In this document: one piece after another, positions 36,252 through 45,298 of the stretch
How positions within the stretch are numbered: the first letter of the stretch is position 1
Layout: each line of letters begins with the position of its first letter
Source: Priestia filamentosa
GTDB lineage: Bacteria > Bacillota > Bacilli > Bacillales > Bacillaceae_H
Assembly (NCBI RefSeq): GCF_900177535.1
Contig: NZ_FXAJ01000005.1
Span: forward strand, 1-64,000
DNA length: 64,000 nt
Direction: 5' to 3'
Program-made: the position numbers and the translations under genes
The notes under the pieces: model-generated
Seen by the model: the letters and a program-made list of their open reading frames with translations, nothing else
Told to the model about the DNA's origin: nothing
Database searches by the model: none

Positions 36252-36472
36252 ATCTTACCATCTCCTTTTTTACTTTATTTTTATCATATCACTATTGTAA
36301 TCATGACGAAAAATAAGAACTTCTTTAAACAAACGTATGTTTAAAAATAAAAAAGGACGGATATATAAGGAAGTGAACGAAATCTCTACATTTTATAACT
36401 AAGATACGAGTAAATATCATAAAATAAGACGACATATACACCTACCTTCTTAATAAAGGAGCAATGCCTCTT

Positions 36473-36952
36473 ATGGATTTATTATTGAATTATCCGCTCA
36501 TTAGTGCCCTTATTGCCATCTTCTTCGCTCAAGCCGTTAAAGTTCCATTAGAGTTTCTTGCAACAAGGAAATTTGATGTACGCCTTGCTTTTAGTACGGG
36601 TGGCATGCCTAGTTCACATTCAGCAGCTGTTACATCCCTTGCAACAGCTGTTGGCATTAGCGAAGGTTTTTCTTCTCCCTTTTTTGCTATCTCTTTTGTA
36701 CTGGCTGTAATCGTTATGTTTGATGCAACAGGAGTCCGCAGACATGCAGGAGAGCAAGCTATTGCTATTAACCGACTTGTGGAAGATTGGAACACATTTA
36801 TGTCTGAAGCTAAGAAATGGCCTAAAAAAGAACAGCAAGAAAAACAACAAAAGCTAAAAGAATTGTTAGGTCATCAACCAATTGAAGTTTTCTTTGGGGC
36901 TTTAACAGGAATTATTATCGCTATCATTATGTACGGTATTTATAATTTATAA
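36473..36952 (+). CDS. yuiD: YuiD, divergent PAP2-family membrane protein
   Basis: This 159-residue protein has about four helices and is DUF212/PAP2-like. The phosphatase-type motifs are GGMPSSHSAAVTSLATAVGI near residue 43 and DATGVRRHAGEQAIAINRLV near residue 84. ATG at 36473 gives the family-like N-terminus; ATG at 36464 lies only two bases from AAAGGAG. Probable lipid-phosphate phosphatase-like activity, unproven. Matches B. subtilis YuiD in place and sequence. Confidence 0.87.
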   Translation: MDLLLNYPLISALIAIFFAQAVKVPLEFLATRKFDVRLAFSTGGMPSSHSAAVTSLATAVGISEGFSSPFFAISFVLAVIVMFDATGVRRHAGEQAIAINRLVEDWNTFMSEAKKWPKKEQQEKQQKLKELLGHQPIEVFFGALTGIIIAIIMYGIYNL

Positions 36953-36959
36953 AGATATT

Positions 36960-36987
36960 AAAAAGCGTGAAGAACTTTCTTCACGCT
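36960..36987 (-). terminator. yuiC terminator
   Basis: AGCGTGAAGA and TCTTCACGCT form the stem; five T follow on the minus strand. Confidence 0.85.
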
Positions 36988-37654
36988 ACGACTTTTCATC
37001 AATATATTGCTGCCTGAATACTTTCATTGTTTGATCTTCATTCCATACTTTCAGCTGTTTTTCTGTTAATGTTCCCTTTCCTTCTTTTACAACATAAACA
37101 TCAAGTAATTTCTTTCCCCATGAAGCATATACGTCTTCGACTGTTTCATAATATAAATCAAGTTTTTTTCCTTTTATAGCTCCACCCTTGTCTGCCACAA
37201 CCCCATAACCATATCCTGGAATAAATAATATGGTACCAATTGGAAATACAGTCAAATCTGCTGCAATTGTAGAAAACATATCTCTTTGTACTTTAACACC
37301 TGAATATGTAATTCCATACGACGGATGTGTTGGCTCTTTTCCTGTTGATTCATAGCCTGCTGTGTATCCTGTTGCTGTAACCTTGACTTTTCTATATTTA
37401 GACCCATCAAAGCTTCCTTCAAGTGTTTGTTCATCAACGTCAGTTGGAATTTGTTGATTAAGTTGATTCACAACCCTGCTTTCTCTTACATGATTCTTTT
37501 TCTCTTCTTTAGAATTAGCACTTACTTGTTCACTTGAAAATAAAGAGGAGACCTGCCTTCCTGTTATACTTTCGAACGTTGTTAAGAGAGCTCCACATAG
37601 AAGTAGCCCCATGATGAATCGCTTAATATATATTTTTTTTACCATCTTTTTCAT
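36986..37654 (-). CDS. yuiC: YuiC, secreted 3D-domain protein (peptidoglycan-active)
   Basis: This 222-residue protein has an N-terminal membrane/signal segment (about residues 7-27) and an extracellular 3D domain in the C-terminal half. The three conserved aspartates are recognisable in [34 protein letters not shown]. The domain is related to lytic transglycosylases (MltA fold, Sps/resuscitation-factor-like) and probably trims cell-wall glycan. The start is chosen as the second ATG after GGGAGG (37654); other in-frame ATGs are close by. Confidence 0.85.
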   Translation of the reverse strand: MKKMVKKIYIKRFIMGLLLCGALLTTFESITGRQVSSLFSSEQVSANSKEEKKNHVRESRVVNQLNQQIPTDVDEQTLEGSFDGSKYRKVKVTATGYTAGYESTGKEPTHPSYGITYSGVKVQRDMFSTIAADLTVFPIGTILFIPGYGYGVVADKGGAIKGKKLDLYYETVEDVYASWGKKLLDVYVVKEGKGTLTEKQLKVWNEDQTMKVFRQQYIDEKS

Positions 37655-37716
37655 CATTCCTCCCACCAACATAGTTTTTACCATGTTGTAGGAGAATTAT
37701 TCGCAGCAATCAAGAT

Positions 37717-37756
37717 AAAAAAACGTCAAAAACCGAGAGAGGTTTTTGACGTTTTT
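37717..37756 (-). terminator. yuiB terminator
   Basis: ACGTCAAAAACC pairs with GGTTTTTGACGT around GAGAGA; six to seven T follow on the minus strand. Confidence 0.93.
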
Positions 37757-38078
37757 AAAACATTCGATATCCTTTTGATCGAAGTGTTCGAATAGCAATT
37801 CCTGAACAAAGGGCTCCTATAAAACCAGAAGATAAGATAACGATATCTGCTAGCCTAAGCGCAAGCACTTGATTTCCTACATGTGTTAATGAATGAAGTG
37901 GCTGAAAGATATATTGAGTCATTTCAAGGTTATCAACAATAAGAAGAAAAATAATGGGATAGATGAAAGCCATAACCCATGACATTCTTAAAATCATATT
38001 AAGCAAGAAGCCAATTCCAAAAAAAAGTACAAAAAATAAAAGTATGGAAATTATTAAAATTGGAACACTCATTTCCAT
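37755..38078 (-). CDS. yuiB: YuiB-like membrane protein
   Basis: This approximately 107-residue protein has three membrane helices and corresponds to B. subtilis YuiB, of unknown function. A conserved stretch FGIGFLLNMILRMSWVMAFI lies near residue 20. Three in-frame ATGs follow a GGGGGG site; the one at 38078 has the best spacing (eight). It lies 35 bases downstream of yuiA, probably in one transcript. Confidence 0.8.
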   Translation of the reverse strand: MEMSVPILIISILLFFVLFFGIGFLLNMILRMSWVMAFIYPIIFLLIVDNLEMTQYIFQPLHSLTHVGNQVLALRLADIVILSSGFIGALCSGIAIRTLRSKGYRMF

Positions 38079-38113
38079 TTCCATATCCCCCCTTGCCTTT
38101 TAGTGCAATCTCT

Positions 38114-38242
38114 TTATTCTTCTTCACTTTTCTTTTTCTCTATTAATTCTACAATTCCTTCTCCTTCACAAAACAAACATTGTTCTGTTCCGCCCACAAG
38201 GAGAGTTAAGAAACCATGGCCTTTACAATGATCGCAAATCAT
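38114..38242 (-). CDS. yuiA: YuiA-like small zinc-finger-type protein
   Basis: This 42-residue protein has two CxxC pairs, ICDHCKGHGFL at residues 2-12 and QCLFCEGEGIV at residues 21-31, each followed by GxG as in DnaJ-type zinc modules. It probably binds one zinc. The site AAGGTGG is well placed. It matches the position of B. subtilis yuiA between yuiB and yumB. Function unknown. Confidence 0.8.
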   Translation of the reverse strand: MICDHCKGHGFLTLLVGGTEQCLFCEGEGIVELIEKKKSEEE

Positions 38243-38326
38243 CTACAAACCACCTTTCCGAAAATTCAAACTAATTATTATATTAGAGAAAAGCAAAGGG
38301 ATTTTCCTCTGCCTTTCTCATGACTC

Positions 38327-39544
38327 TTAAAAGAAGTTAAATTTTCCTTTTTTAAGCAAGAGTCCTGGTCCTCCTTCAAGGAATAGCGCTCTATTATCAA
38401 CGACTTTTTTCATTGCTGAAGCACTTGTTCCAAATAACTTACGCCCAAACACAACTCCAATAGCATCATCGTGACCTAAAGAGCATACTGTACCTTTTAA
38501 GTCTGGCTTAAAAGTTTGAAGGTCTGTACCCCCTTTGATAAGAGTCGTAATATTTTTCGCAGCAACAGGTCCTTGCTGCATAGCAACTTGTGCTGTTGGT
38601 GGGTAAGGTTTGTCTGTTTCATCATTAATAACAAGTGAGCAATCTCCAACAATAAATACACCCTCAGCTCCTGGAGCACGTAAATCTGGACCAACTTTCA
38701 CACGACATCGATTATTTTCAATGCCTGTTTTTTCAATAATATGGCTACCACGCACCCCAGCTGCCCATACAACTGTTTGCGATTTGATTTCTTCTGTTTG
38801 ATCATCTTTAGAAACAATGATTCCCTCTGGTGTACATTCTTTAATCATCGTTCCAATCTTAAACTCGACACCTTTACGCTCAAGCTGTGTTACAGCATAT
38901 TCGATAAGCTGTGGATCAAAACCTGGAAGAGCCGTTGGAGCTGCTTCTACGCAGATAATACGAACTGTATCACGAGGAATGTCAAACTCCTTACAGAGCT
39001 TCGGCACTCTATTTGCTATCTCTGCTACAAACTCAATGCCTGTGAATCCTGCTCCTCCTACAATGATAGTCATCATACCTTCTGGTCTTTCTTCCAAATT
39101 ATTGTATGTTGCAAAAGTATAGTCAAGATGTTCACGGATTTGACGAGCAGTATTAATATTAGAAATAGAAAAGGCATGTTCTTTTAACCCTTTAATACCA
39201 AATGTTTCAGACTCATATCCAAGTGCGATTACAAGATAGTCATACTCTATTTCTTGATTGTTTTTGAGTATAACCTTCTTTTGTTCGATATTAATATCTG
39301 TAACCGTATTTTTCATAAATGTTACTTTGTTTTTATTAATTAAGTCTGTCACGCTAACACGAGCACGATCGTGATGAAGCGTCCCAGCTGAAACTTCATG
39401 TAGCCATGTTGTTTCATAATGATAGTCATTTTTATTAATTAAAGTGATTTCAGCTTCATTGACGCCTAGCTGTTTTTGTAAGTGAATCGTCGTCATAATG
39501 CCGCCATATCCAGCACCTAGAACAACAACTTTAGGCTTCTTCAT
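38327..39544 (-). CDS. yumB: NADH dehydrogenase-like protein YumB (NDH-2 family)
   Basis: This 405-residue FAD/NAD(P)-binding protein has [20 protein letters not shown] at the N-terminus (FAD) and [20 protein letters not shown] near residue 160 (NAD(P)H), plus [11 protein letters not shown] near residue 300 and [18 protein letters not shown]. It is paralogous to the ndh product encoded at 30840, with which it shares the same architecture. ATG at 39544 is the start; upstream GTG codons are closer to AAGGTGG. A near-perfect Rex-type box lies about 125 bases upstream. Confidence 0.9.
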   Translation of the reverse strand: MKKPKVVVLGAGYGGIMTTIHLQKQLGVNEAEITLINKNDYHYETTWLHEVSAGTLHHDRARVSVTDLINKNKVTFMKNTVTDINIEQKKVILKNNQEIEYDYLVIALGYESETFGIKGLKEHAFSISNINTARQIREHLDYTFATYNNLEERPEGMMTIIVGGAGFTGIEFVAEIANRVPKLCKEFDIPRDTVRIICVEAAPTALPGFDPQLIEYAVTQLERKGVEFKIGTMIKECTPEGIIVSKDDQTEEIKSQTVVWAAGVRGSHIIEKTGIENNRCRVKVGPDLRAPGAEGVFIVGDCSLVINDETDKPYPPTAQVAMQQGPVAAKNITTLIKGGTDLQTFKPDLKGTVCSLGHDDAIGVVFGRKLFGTSASAMKKVVDNRALFLEGGPGLLLKKGKFNFF

Positions 39545-39669
39545 TTTAATCACATCCACCTTTTTGTTAGAATTTTATTCATGTATTTATGCTTCACACA
39601 TGTATTTTCCCTTATTGTAAGCATTTGAATATATTCCTATCCCTGTCAAAACGTTAAGGTAAATAATTG

Positions 39670-39687
39670 TTGTGAATTTATTCACGA
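39670..39687. promoter_or_regulatory. Rex-type operator upstream of yumB
   Basis: TTGTGAATTTATTCACGA matches the Rex consensus TTGTGAA-N4-TTCACAA at 13 of 14 fixed positions. It lies about 125 bases upstream of yumB. No convincing -35/-10 pair overlaps it, so the functional link is inferred. Confidence 0.6.
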
Positions 39688-39946
39688 ACCTAACTATAAA
39701 AGAATGAGCTACCATTAAATATTTTCAAAAATTAGATAATAATGTTTGTAAAACATGATATGATGTTTCTTAAACTTTTTCAAGGACATTTTAGTATGGA
39801 CAGAGCATTTTAGACTGCTCTATGCTTGTTCTCTTGCTATCCACCTTAGGATAGAACTACCGTTGCATAAGGCTTTCATTCTGTAAGCATTTTCAATTTA
39901 CCTAGCTTTAAAAAATTTATGTTTTTTTAAAAATCCTTGTATAGTA

Positions 39947-39961
39947 TGACAATTATTATCA
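39947..39961 (+). promoter_or_regulatory. Fur box
   Basis: TGACAATTATTATCA matches the 7-1-7 Fur core TGATAATNATTATCA at 13 of 14 fixed positions. The -10-like TATAGT just before it (39940-39945) suggests a repressible promoter reading toward the yumC/ycgT relic. Confidence 0.65.
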
Positions 39962-40096
39962 TTTCTATTATGATTGCTAAACTTCTTTCTAACCTATGCT
40001 ACAGTGAGGAAAGGTTTAACTAATTTTATAAATTTAATACACGTTTTTTCGCATGTGTATCTACATATTTTTACTTTTAGTAAAGGAAAACTCATC

Positions 40097-40380
<284 letters not shown>

Positions 40381-40383
<3 letters not shown>

Positions 40384-40743
40384 GCATTCTTCAGGCGTTC
40401 CCGTATTTGTTGCCGTACGGAATGAAGAACCACAGCCACATGAAGCAATAGCATTTGGATTTTCAATCGTAAATCCTCCACCAAGCATGGACTCTTTAAA
40501 ATCTATTATTGTGCCGTTTAAGATAGCTGCATCTTCTTTTGCGACAATCACTTTAATTCCATGTTGCTCTAGCTGTTCATCTGCTTCTGTTGGAGCTTCT
40601 TCAAACCCCATTCCATAAGACAAACCGCTACAACCTCCGCCTTTTACACCAACGCGCAAGTAAGAGCCTTCTTCACCATGCTCTTTCATCATATCTTTAA
40701 TTTGATGACTTGCTGCTTCGGTAATGATTACAACGTCTTTCAT
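40381..40743 (-). CDS. yutM: A-type iron-sulfur carrier (SufA/IscA-like, YutM)
   Basis: This 120-residue HesB/IscA-fold protein carries Fe-S clusters or iron to apoproteins. The three conserved cysteines are in GVKGGGCSGLSYGMGF near residue 38 and the C-terminal ASCGCGSSF near residue 103. The start follows GGAGGG. Its neighbours dapF and yuzB are separated by terminators, so it is probably transcribed alone. Matches B. subtilis YutM, now called SufA. Confidence 0.9.
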
Positions 40744-40823
40744 TTCTAGCCCTCCTTTTCACACATAAAAGGTGTTCTCTTTATAGTATACTATTCCTTC
40801 GATAGTGGAACAAACGATATCTC

Positions 40824-41678
40824 TTAATAATAGTACTCACCTTTGCAAACGGTTTTCGCTTCACCTTTCATAAACACGTCTCCATCACTTTTCCACTCAA
40901 TTGTTAAATCGCCCCCAGCTAGATGCACAACAACAGGGGCATCCCGCTCTACTTTATCATTTAAAACAGATGACACAACAGCGGCACATGCTCCAGTACC
41001 ACACGCTTGGGTAATACCTGAGCCTCTTTCCCATACGCGGAAATGAACTTCCTTCTCGTTCACAACTTCTACAAATTCTACATTTACTCCCTCTGGAAAA
41101 CGTTCATCTTTTTCAACGATAGGACCAAGTGTTGTAAGAGGTGCTTTTTCAATATGATCGATATAGAAAATAACGTGAGGGTTGCCCATTGAAACAGCCG
41201 TAATATTGTACTCTTGCCCGGCAAAGGTAGCCTTTTCGTTCACAATGCTCTCTGCGCTTTCACCTTTCATCGGGATTTGTTCTCTTGATAAACGTGGTTT
41301 TCCCATATTTATCGTTACTTCTTCAACTATCCCTCTATCAATGTGCACATATGCTTGAACAATTCCTGATAACGTCTCTATTGCAAATTGTTCAGACTCT
41401 ACAATTCCATTTTCATAGGCATATTTAGCAACACAGCGCAGACCGTTCCCACAGTTTCTTCCTTCTGAACCATCGTTATTAAAAATACGCATTTTTACAG
41501 GAGCTACCTCTGAAGGACAAATTAAAATCATTCCATCAGATCCAATGCCTTTATGAATATCAGATACGCTTACTGCAAGTGATGCTAATCTCTCTTCTTC
41601 GATTTGTTCTTTGAACATATCAATATAAATATAGTTATTTCCTAGTGCATGCATTTTTGTGAAGTTAAACTTTTTCAT
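40824..41678 (-). CDS. dapF: Diaminopimelate epimerase
   Basis: This 284-residue PLP-independent epimerase converts LL- to meso-diaminopimelate for peptidoglycan and lysine synthesis. The two catalytic cysteines are in [10 protein letters not shown] near residue 76 and [12 protein letters not shown] near residue 225. ATG at 41678 is five bases after GGAGG; upstream in-frame codons run through a T-rich leader hairpin and are not translated. An unusual pair of mutually exclusive hairpins precedes the gene. Confidence 0.95.
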   Translation of the reverse strand: MKKFNFTKMHALGNNYIYIDMFKEQIEEERLASLAVSVSDIHKGIGSDGMILICPSEVAPVKMRIFNNDGSEGRNCGNGLRCVAKYAYENGIVESEQFAIETLSGIVQAYVHIDRGIVEEVTINMGKPRLSREQIPMKGESAESIVNEKATFAGQEYNITAVSMGNPHVIFYIDHIEKAPLTTLGPIVEKDERFPEGVNVEFVEVVNEKEVHFRVWERGSGITQACGTGACAAVVSSVLNDKVERDAPVVVHLAGGDLTIEWKSDGDVFMKGEAKTVCKGEYYY

Positions 41679-41711
41679 CATTTCCTCCAAGTTTTTCGTT
41701 TTTTCTAGTAT

Positions 41712-41779
41712 AAAAAAAACCAGTTCGGAGCACAATAAGGATATCCCCCGTTTTTAGCTCCTTGGATTTGATCAGGGAG
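41712..41779 (-). promoter_or_regulatory. Possible transcription attenuator in the dapF leader
   Basis: On the minus strand, CCAAGGAGC (41765-41757) can pair with GCTCCGAACTGG (41731-41720, with a bulge) and is followed by eight T (41719-41712), a terminator about 20 bases before the dapF ribosome-binding site. The 5' arm can instead pair with CTCCCTG just upstream (41779-41773), so the two structures exclude each other. It does not match any riboswitch core I know. Confidence 0.45.
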
Positions 41780-41790
41780 TTTTTTTTATG

Positions 41791-41822
41791 AAAAAAAGCA
41801 AAAGACCTAAAAAGCCTTTTGC
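41791..41822 (-). terminator. yuzB terminator
   Basis: GCAAAAG (41798-41804) pairs with CTTTTGC (41816-41822); seven T follow on the minus strand. Confidence 0.75.
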
Positions 41823-41823
41823 C

Positions 41824-42063
41824 TTAAAACATTGGATTTTCTTCTATAAACGTATACACATTTTTCACAAGTTCTTCTGGAGATTCAGCTTCAACTACTT
41901 CTCCATTCACCATCGCATATAAAGAATGTGCACATTGTCCACAGTACCCTAAACAACCATATTCAATAACATCGAAGTCTGGATCTTTTTCAAGTTCCTC
42001 TAATGCCTTTTGAGAACCGTTTGCTAAATTACTAATGCAAAATTCTACAATTGGTTTAATCAT
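41824..42063 (-). CDS. yuzB: YuzB-like protein (DUF1450)
   Basis: This 79-residue protein has three conserved cysteines, [17 protein letters not shown] at residues 8-24 and [20 protein letters not shown] near residue 34, and ends FIEENPMF. The DUF1450 family looks like a small thioredoxin-like or ferredoxin-like fold; function unknown. ATG at 42063 follows AGAGGTG. Position matches B. subtilis yuzB next to yutJ. Confidence 0.87.
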   Translation of the reverse strand: MIKPIVEFCISNLANGSQKALEELEKDPDFDVIEYGCLGYCGQCAHSLYAMVNGEVVEAESPEELVKNVYTFIEENPMF

Positions 42064-42383
42064 TTTTTCACCTCTTCTCATTATACCCACTTCTCATTCA
42101 TACTATAGTAAAAAAACAAAATTTCATCTATACCCTAAAATCCTAACACTTCTTTAAATAGGTGTTAATTGTTCACTCATTTTAGTTTGTTCTTTCTTTT
42201 ACGTCAAATATTATCTACTAAATCATATCAATATACAAATCTATTAACAAAGCTTGTGATTTTTTTTCAATTTGGCTATACTTTTAGTGTGTTTTTGATT
42301 TAAAATGTTATCAAGAAACCTTTTTACACCGAATTATGTTACTCCATTTCTAATATACATAAAACTTTAAAGGGGAAATTTCT
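42064..42383. other. Divergent region yuzB / yutJ
   Basis: A 320-base AT-rich stretch with the yutJ promoter (42254-42282). Nothing else is evident; I checked for Rex and Fur boxes and saw no good match. Confidence 0.5.
42254..42282 (+). promoter_or_regulatory. yutJ promoter
   Basis: TTGTGA (42254-42259) and TATACT (42277-42282) are separated by 17 bases, about 100 bases before the start. Confidence 0.65.
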
Positions 42384-43448
42384 ATGAAAAAGTTTGTTAT
42401 TCTCGGTGGCGGTTACGGTGGTATGCGCATGCTTCAGCGCCTTCTTCCAAACGCATTGCCAAATGATGTTGAAATTACGCTTGTTGATCGAGCGCCTTAT
42501 CATTCTCTAAAAACTGAGTTTTACGCGCTTGCAGCAGGGACAATTTCAGACCAGCATGTTCGCGTTTCCTTTCCTGATGAACCTCGTTTAAACATTAAAT
42601 ATGGAACAATTGTAAACATTGATCTTCAGAACAACCTCGTCCATTTTGAAGATGAAAGTACCCTTTCTTATGATGATCTTGTAATTGGCTTAGGCTGTGA
42701 AGACAAGTATCATAACGTCCCTGGAGCACCGGAACATACATATAGTATCCAATCCATTGATCAATCTCGAGCAACATATCAAACACTAAACAACCTTCCT
42801 CCACATGGCGTTGTATCGATTGTTGGTGCTGGTTTAAGCGGAGTTGAGCTTGCAAGTGAGCTAAGTGAAAGCAGACCAGATTTAACAATTAAACTTTTCG
42901 ACCGTGGTGCCCTTATTTTATCCGCATTTCCTGAGCGTTTAAGTAACTATGTACAAAAATGGTTTGTAGAAAACGGAGTCGAAATTGTAAGTAAGGCAAA
43001 TATTACAAAAGTAGAAGAAAACAAACTTTACAATCATGATGAAGAGATTTATAGTGATGCAATCGTCTGGACTGCAGGAATTCAGCCAAGTAAAGTTGTT
43101 CGTAACTTGGATGTAGAAAAAGACCCTCAAGGTCGTGTTATCCTCACTCCTCATCATAATATTCCAAACAATGAACATGTATATGTACTAGGTGACTGTG
43201 CAAGCCTTCCGCATGCCCCAAGTGCACAGCTTGCGGAAGGCCAAGCCGAACAGATTGTTCAAGTTCTTCTTTCTCGCTGGAAAGGTGAACAGCCTCCTGA
43301 ACTCTCAACAATTAAGCTTAAAGGAGTGCTTGGCTCTCTTGGAAAGAAACACGGCTTTGGCTTACTTGCAGAGCGTCCTATTACAGGTCGTGTTGCTCGT
43401 CTCTTAAAGTCTGGTCTTCTTTGGATGTACAAACACCATAATGGATAA
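42384..43448 (+). CDS. yutJ: NADH dehydrogenase-like protein YutJ (NDH-2 family)
   Basis: This 354-residue FAD/NAD(P)-binding flavoprotein has KKFVILGGGYGGMRMLQRLL at the N-terminus and GVVSIVGAGLSGVELASELS near residue 141; the FAD-contact YVLGDCASLPHAPSAQLAEG lies near residue 266. It is shorter than Ndh and YumB and lacks part of the C-terminal membrane-anchoring region, so it may be soluble. The start follows AAAGGGG. Third NDH-2-like protein in the window; role unproven. Confidence 0.9.
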   Translation: MKKFVILGGGYGGMRMLQRLLPNALPNDVEITLVDRAPYHSLKTEFYALAAGTISDQHVRVSFPDEPRLNIKYGTIVNIDLQNNLVHFEDESTLSYDDLVIGLGCEDKYHNVPGAPEHTYSIQSIDQSRATYQTLNNLPPHGVVSIVGAGLSGVELASELSESRPDLTIKLFDRGALILSAFPERLSNYVQKWFVENGVEIVSKANITKVEENKLYNHDEEIYSDAIVWTAGIQPSKVVRNLDVEKDPQGRVILTPHHNIPNNEHVYVLGDCASLPHAPSAQLAEGQAEQIVQVLLSRWKGEQPPELSTIKLKGVLGSLGKKHGFGLLAERPITGRVARLLKSGLLWMYKHHNG

Positions 43449-43450
43449 AA

Positions 43451-43478
43451 AAAAGGCGGTTAGCTTATACTAGCCGCC
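43451..43478. terminator. Bidirectional terminator yutJ / yuzD
   Basis: GGCGGTTAG and CTAGCCGCC pair (one G-T) with a 6-base loop. Eight T follow on the minus strand, only TCTTAT on plus. Confidence 0.85.
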
Positions 43479-43480
43479 TC

Positions 43481-43798
43481 TTATACTAACTGTTGAAGCT
43501 TTTGGTGCAAATGCGAGAGCTGAATATGTCCTTCTCCAGCAATTTCTCCGTTTATTGTAACAAGCGGATAAAAAAACTCTTCTTCTAGAATTCTCTTACA
43601 CATATCCGTTTGCTCTCTATCTGATTGTTGCTCATTTATGTCAACATATATAAAATCAAAACAATGCTGACCATATTTACGCGATAGAGCTGCTTTTAGC
43701 CATTCAAATGTATCTTTTGAAGAGGGAGCATTTACACAACTTGCACAAATCACTTCTGCTCCATACACACAAATATTAACGACCGCTTTTTGAGACAT
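43481..43798 (-). CDS. yuzD: YuzD-family thioredoxin-like protein (DUF1462)
   Basis: This 105-residue protein has a CxxC-type motif in VICASCVNAPSSKDTFEWLK near residue 17 and a thioredoxin-like alternation of strands and helices (FDFIYVDINEQQ, FFYPLVTINGEI). It matches B. subtilis YuzD, of unknown function. The CxxC and the neighbour yutI (NifU-like) suggest thiol or Fe-S chemistry, which is inference. The start follows GAGGGG. Confidence 0.85.
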   Translation of the reverse strand: MSQKAVVNICVYGAEVICASCVNAPSSKDTFEWLKAALSRKYGQHCFDFIYVDINEQQSDREQTDMCKRILEEEFFYPLVTINGEIAGEGHIQLSHLHQKLQQLV

Positions 43799-44103
43799 TT
43801 CTCAATTCCCCTCTCTTTTTCTCTTTTACTTTATATATTCTCTTCGTTTGAAGATTTTATTTCTTTTTTATTCCTAATAAAAAAACTTGATACTAGGCAC
43901 TTCTGGAAGCTAAAAACAAATTTTCCTTTCTTAAGTTCTTTTCCTCAGATAGATTTTTTTCTTTATAACCTTTATAATGTAGTTAGGTTAGCAAAACTGT
44001 TAAGCTTCACATATAAAATTATAAGTATTCATGAGTTCCAAAGTCTTTTTTAGACAAGACTATATACTCTTTTTAATATTGAAACAGAAAGGGGTTTTCA
44101 GGA
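43799..44103. other. Divergent region yuzD / yutI
   Basis: A 305-base AT-rich stretch. The best yutI promoter is TATAAT (43973-43978) with a weak -35 TAGATT (43950-43955, 17 bases). No regulatory box recognised. Confidence 0.4.
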
Positions 44104-44340
44104 ATGGAAACTGTAGAAATGAAAGGCCAAGTACAAGAGGTTCTTGATAAACTTCGTCCGTTTTTACTACGTGACGGTGGAGACTGTGAGCTTGTTGATG
44201 TAGAAGATGGTATTGTAAAACTTCGTCTTCTTGGAGCTTGTGGAAGCTGCCCAAGTTCGACAATCACTTTAAAAGCTGGTATCGAGCGTGCACTTCTTGA
44301 GGAAGTACCTGGCGTTGTAGAAGTTGAACAAGTATTTTAA
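44104..44340 (+). CDS. yutI: NifU-like Fe-S carrier (YutI)
   Basis: This 78-residue stand-alone NifU C-terminal-type domain has the cluster-binding CxxC in [20 protein letters not shown] near residue 41 and the early [20 protein letters not shown]. Such proteins carry [4Fe-4S] or [2Fe-2S] clusters to targets. The start follows AGGGG; monocistronic with a strong terminator. Complements the suf operon at the right end of the window. Confidence 0.92.
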   Translation: METVEMKGQVQEVLDKLRPFLLRDGGDCELVDVEDGIVKLRLLGACGSCPSSTITLKAGIERALLEEVPGVVEVEQVF

Positions 44341-44344
44341 TGAT

Positions 44345-44382
44345 AACAGCCCTTTTGCCTCAGGCAGAAGGGCTGTTTTTTT
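44345..44382. terminator. Bidirectional terminator yutI / thrB
   Basis: ACAGCCCTTTTGCC pairs with GGCAGAAGGGCTGT (one wobble) around TCA, followed by seven T. Confidence 0.92.
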
Positions 44383-45298
44383 ACGCATGTTCATTTGTGG
44401 CAGTTTCTACAGAAACACCGTTTACATCAATTTGAATTGATTCTACAAGACAGTGAGTGAGCGATGGAGCTAAAGCAGCCGCAAGCTCTTCTCCACGACC
44501 TTTTTCAACTAAACAAAGCACTGTTGGCCCTGCACCACTTAAAGCTGTACCAAAGGCTCCAAAGTCTTTTGCTTTACGACGAACAAAAGAGAGCTCGGGA
44601 ACAAACTGTTCTCGATATGGCTCATGAAAAGAATCTTGCTCCATCATCTCTCCAACTGTTTTCCAGTCTTCAATAAGTAATGCGCCTGTTAATACATTAC
44701 TTACAGCACTTGCTTCGACAGCTCCCTTAAATGAAAATTGAGAAGGAAGCGCATTTCTAGCATCATCTGTTTTAAGCTCATAATTCGGGATCACAACGAC
44801 AACATCCACATCTTTTGGCACAATTGAAACAGTATATGTCTTAGCTTCCGTGTGGCAGCCTACGACAATTCCTCCGTTAACAGTTGGCGCCACATTGTCA
44901 GGATGTCCTTCCAAAAGGCTTGCAATTCGGATTTTCTCTTCATTGGATAAAGTCAGCTCGCACAGCTGATTAGCAAGTTCAATCCCTGCAATAATAGCGG
45001 AAGCACTACTCCCAAGGCCTCGTGCAAGGGGGATATTACTTTTCACCTCAACACGTGCACTCGGAAGAGAGACATCAAATTTGTCTGCTACATGCTTAGC
45101 TACTTCATACATCATGTTATCTGTTCCTTGAGGAATAAGCGCTACCTCTTGAGTAAGAGGGACAAATGACCATCTTTCAGCAGGTTCAACTGTTAGCTCA
45201 AGATATTTTCCAAGGGCCATTCCAACTGAATCAAACCCTGGACCAAGGTTTGCCGTGCTTGCTGGAACGGTAATATGAAACCGTTCCATTGCTAGCAT
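44381..45298 (-). CDS. thrB: Homoserine kinase
   Basis: This 305-residue GHMP-family kinase phosphorylates homoserine for threonine synthesis. The ATP-binding motif is [20 protein letters not shown] near residue 89; N-terminal [20 protein letters not shown] and C-terminal [16 protein letters not shown] complete the fold. Its ATG overlaps the end of thrC by seven bases. Last gene of hom-thrC-thrB. Confidence 0.95.
   Translation of the reverse strand: MLAMERFHITVPASTANLGPGFDSVGMALGKYLELTVEPAERWSFVPLTQEVALIPQGTDNMMYEVAKHVADKFDVSLPSARVEVKSNIPLARGLGSSASAIIAGIELANQLCELTLSNEEKIRIASLLEGHPDNVAPTVNGGIVVGCHTEAKTYTVSIVPKDVDVVVVIPNYELKTDDARNALPSQFSFKGAVEASAVSNVLTGALLIEDWKTVGEMMEQDSFHEPYREQFVPELSFVRRKAKDFGAFGTALSGAGPTVLCLVEKGRGEELAAALAPSLTHCLVESIQIDVNGVSVETATNEHA

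Larger units (their letters stand above)
39545..40096. other. Gene-poor region between yumB and the yumC relic
   Basis: It holds a Rex-type box (39670-39687), two adjacent small hairpins (AGAGCA/TGCTCT at 39802-39821 and CTATCC/GGATAG at 39837-39854) and a Fur box (39947-39961). There is no open frame worth calling. The sequence between 39690 and 39930 is not explained by any feature I recognise. Confidence 0.55.

Noticed and set aside
41788-41922. Plus-strand frame beginning MKKSKRPKKP after GGGAG
   Set aside because: Runs antisense through the yuzB terminator and yuzB itself; the apparent ribosome-binding site is part of a hairpin.
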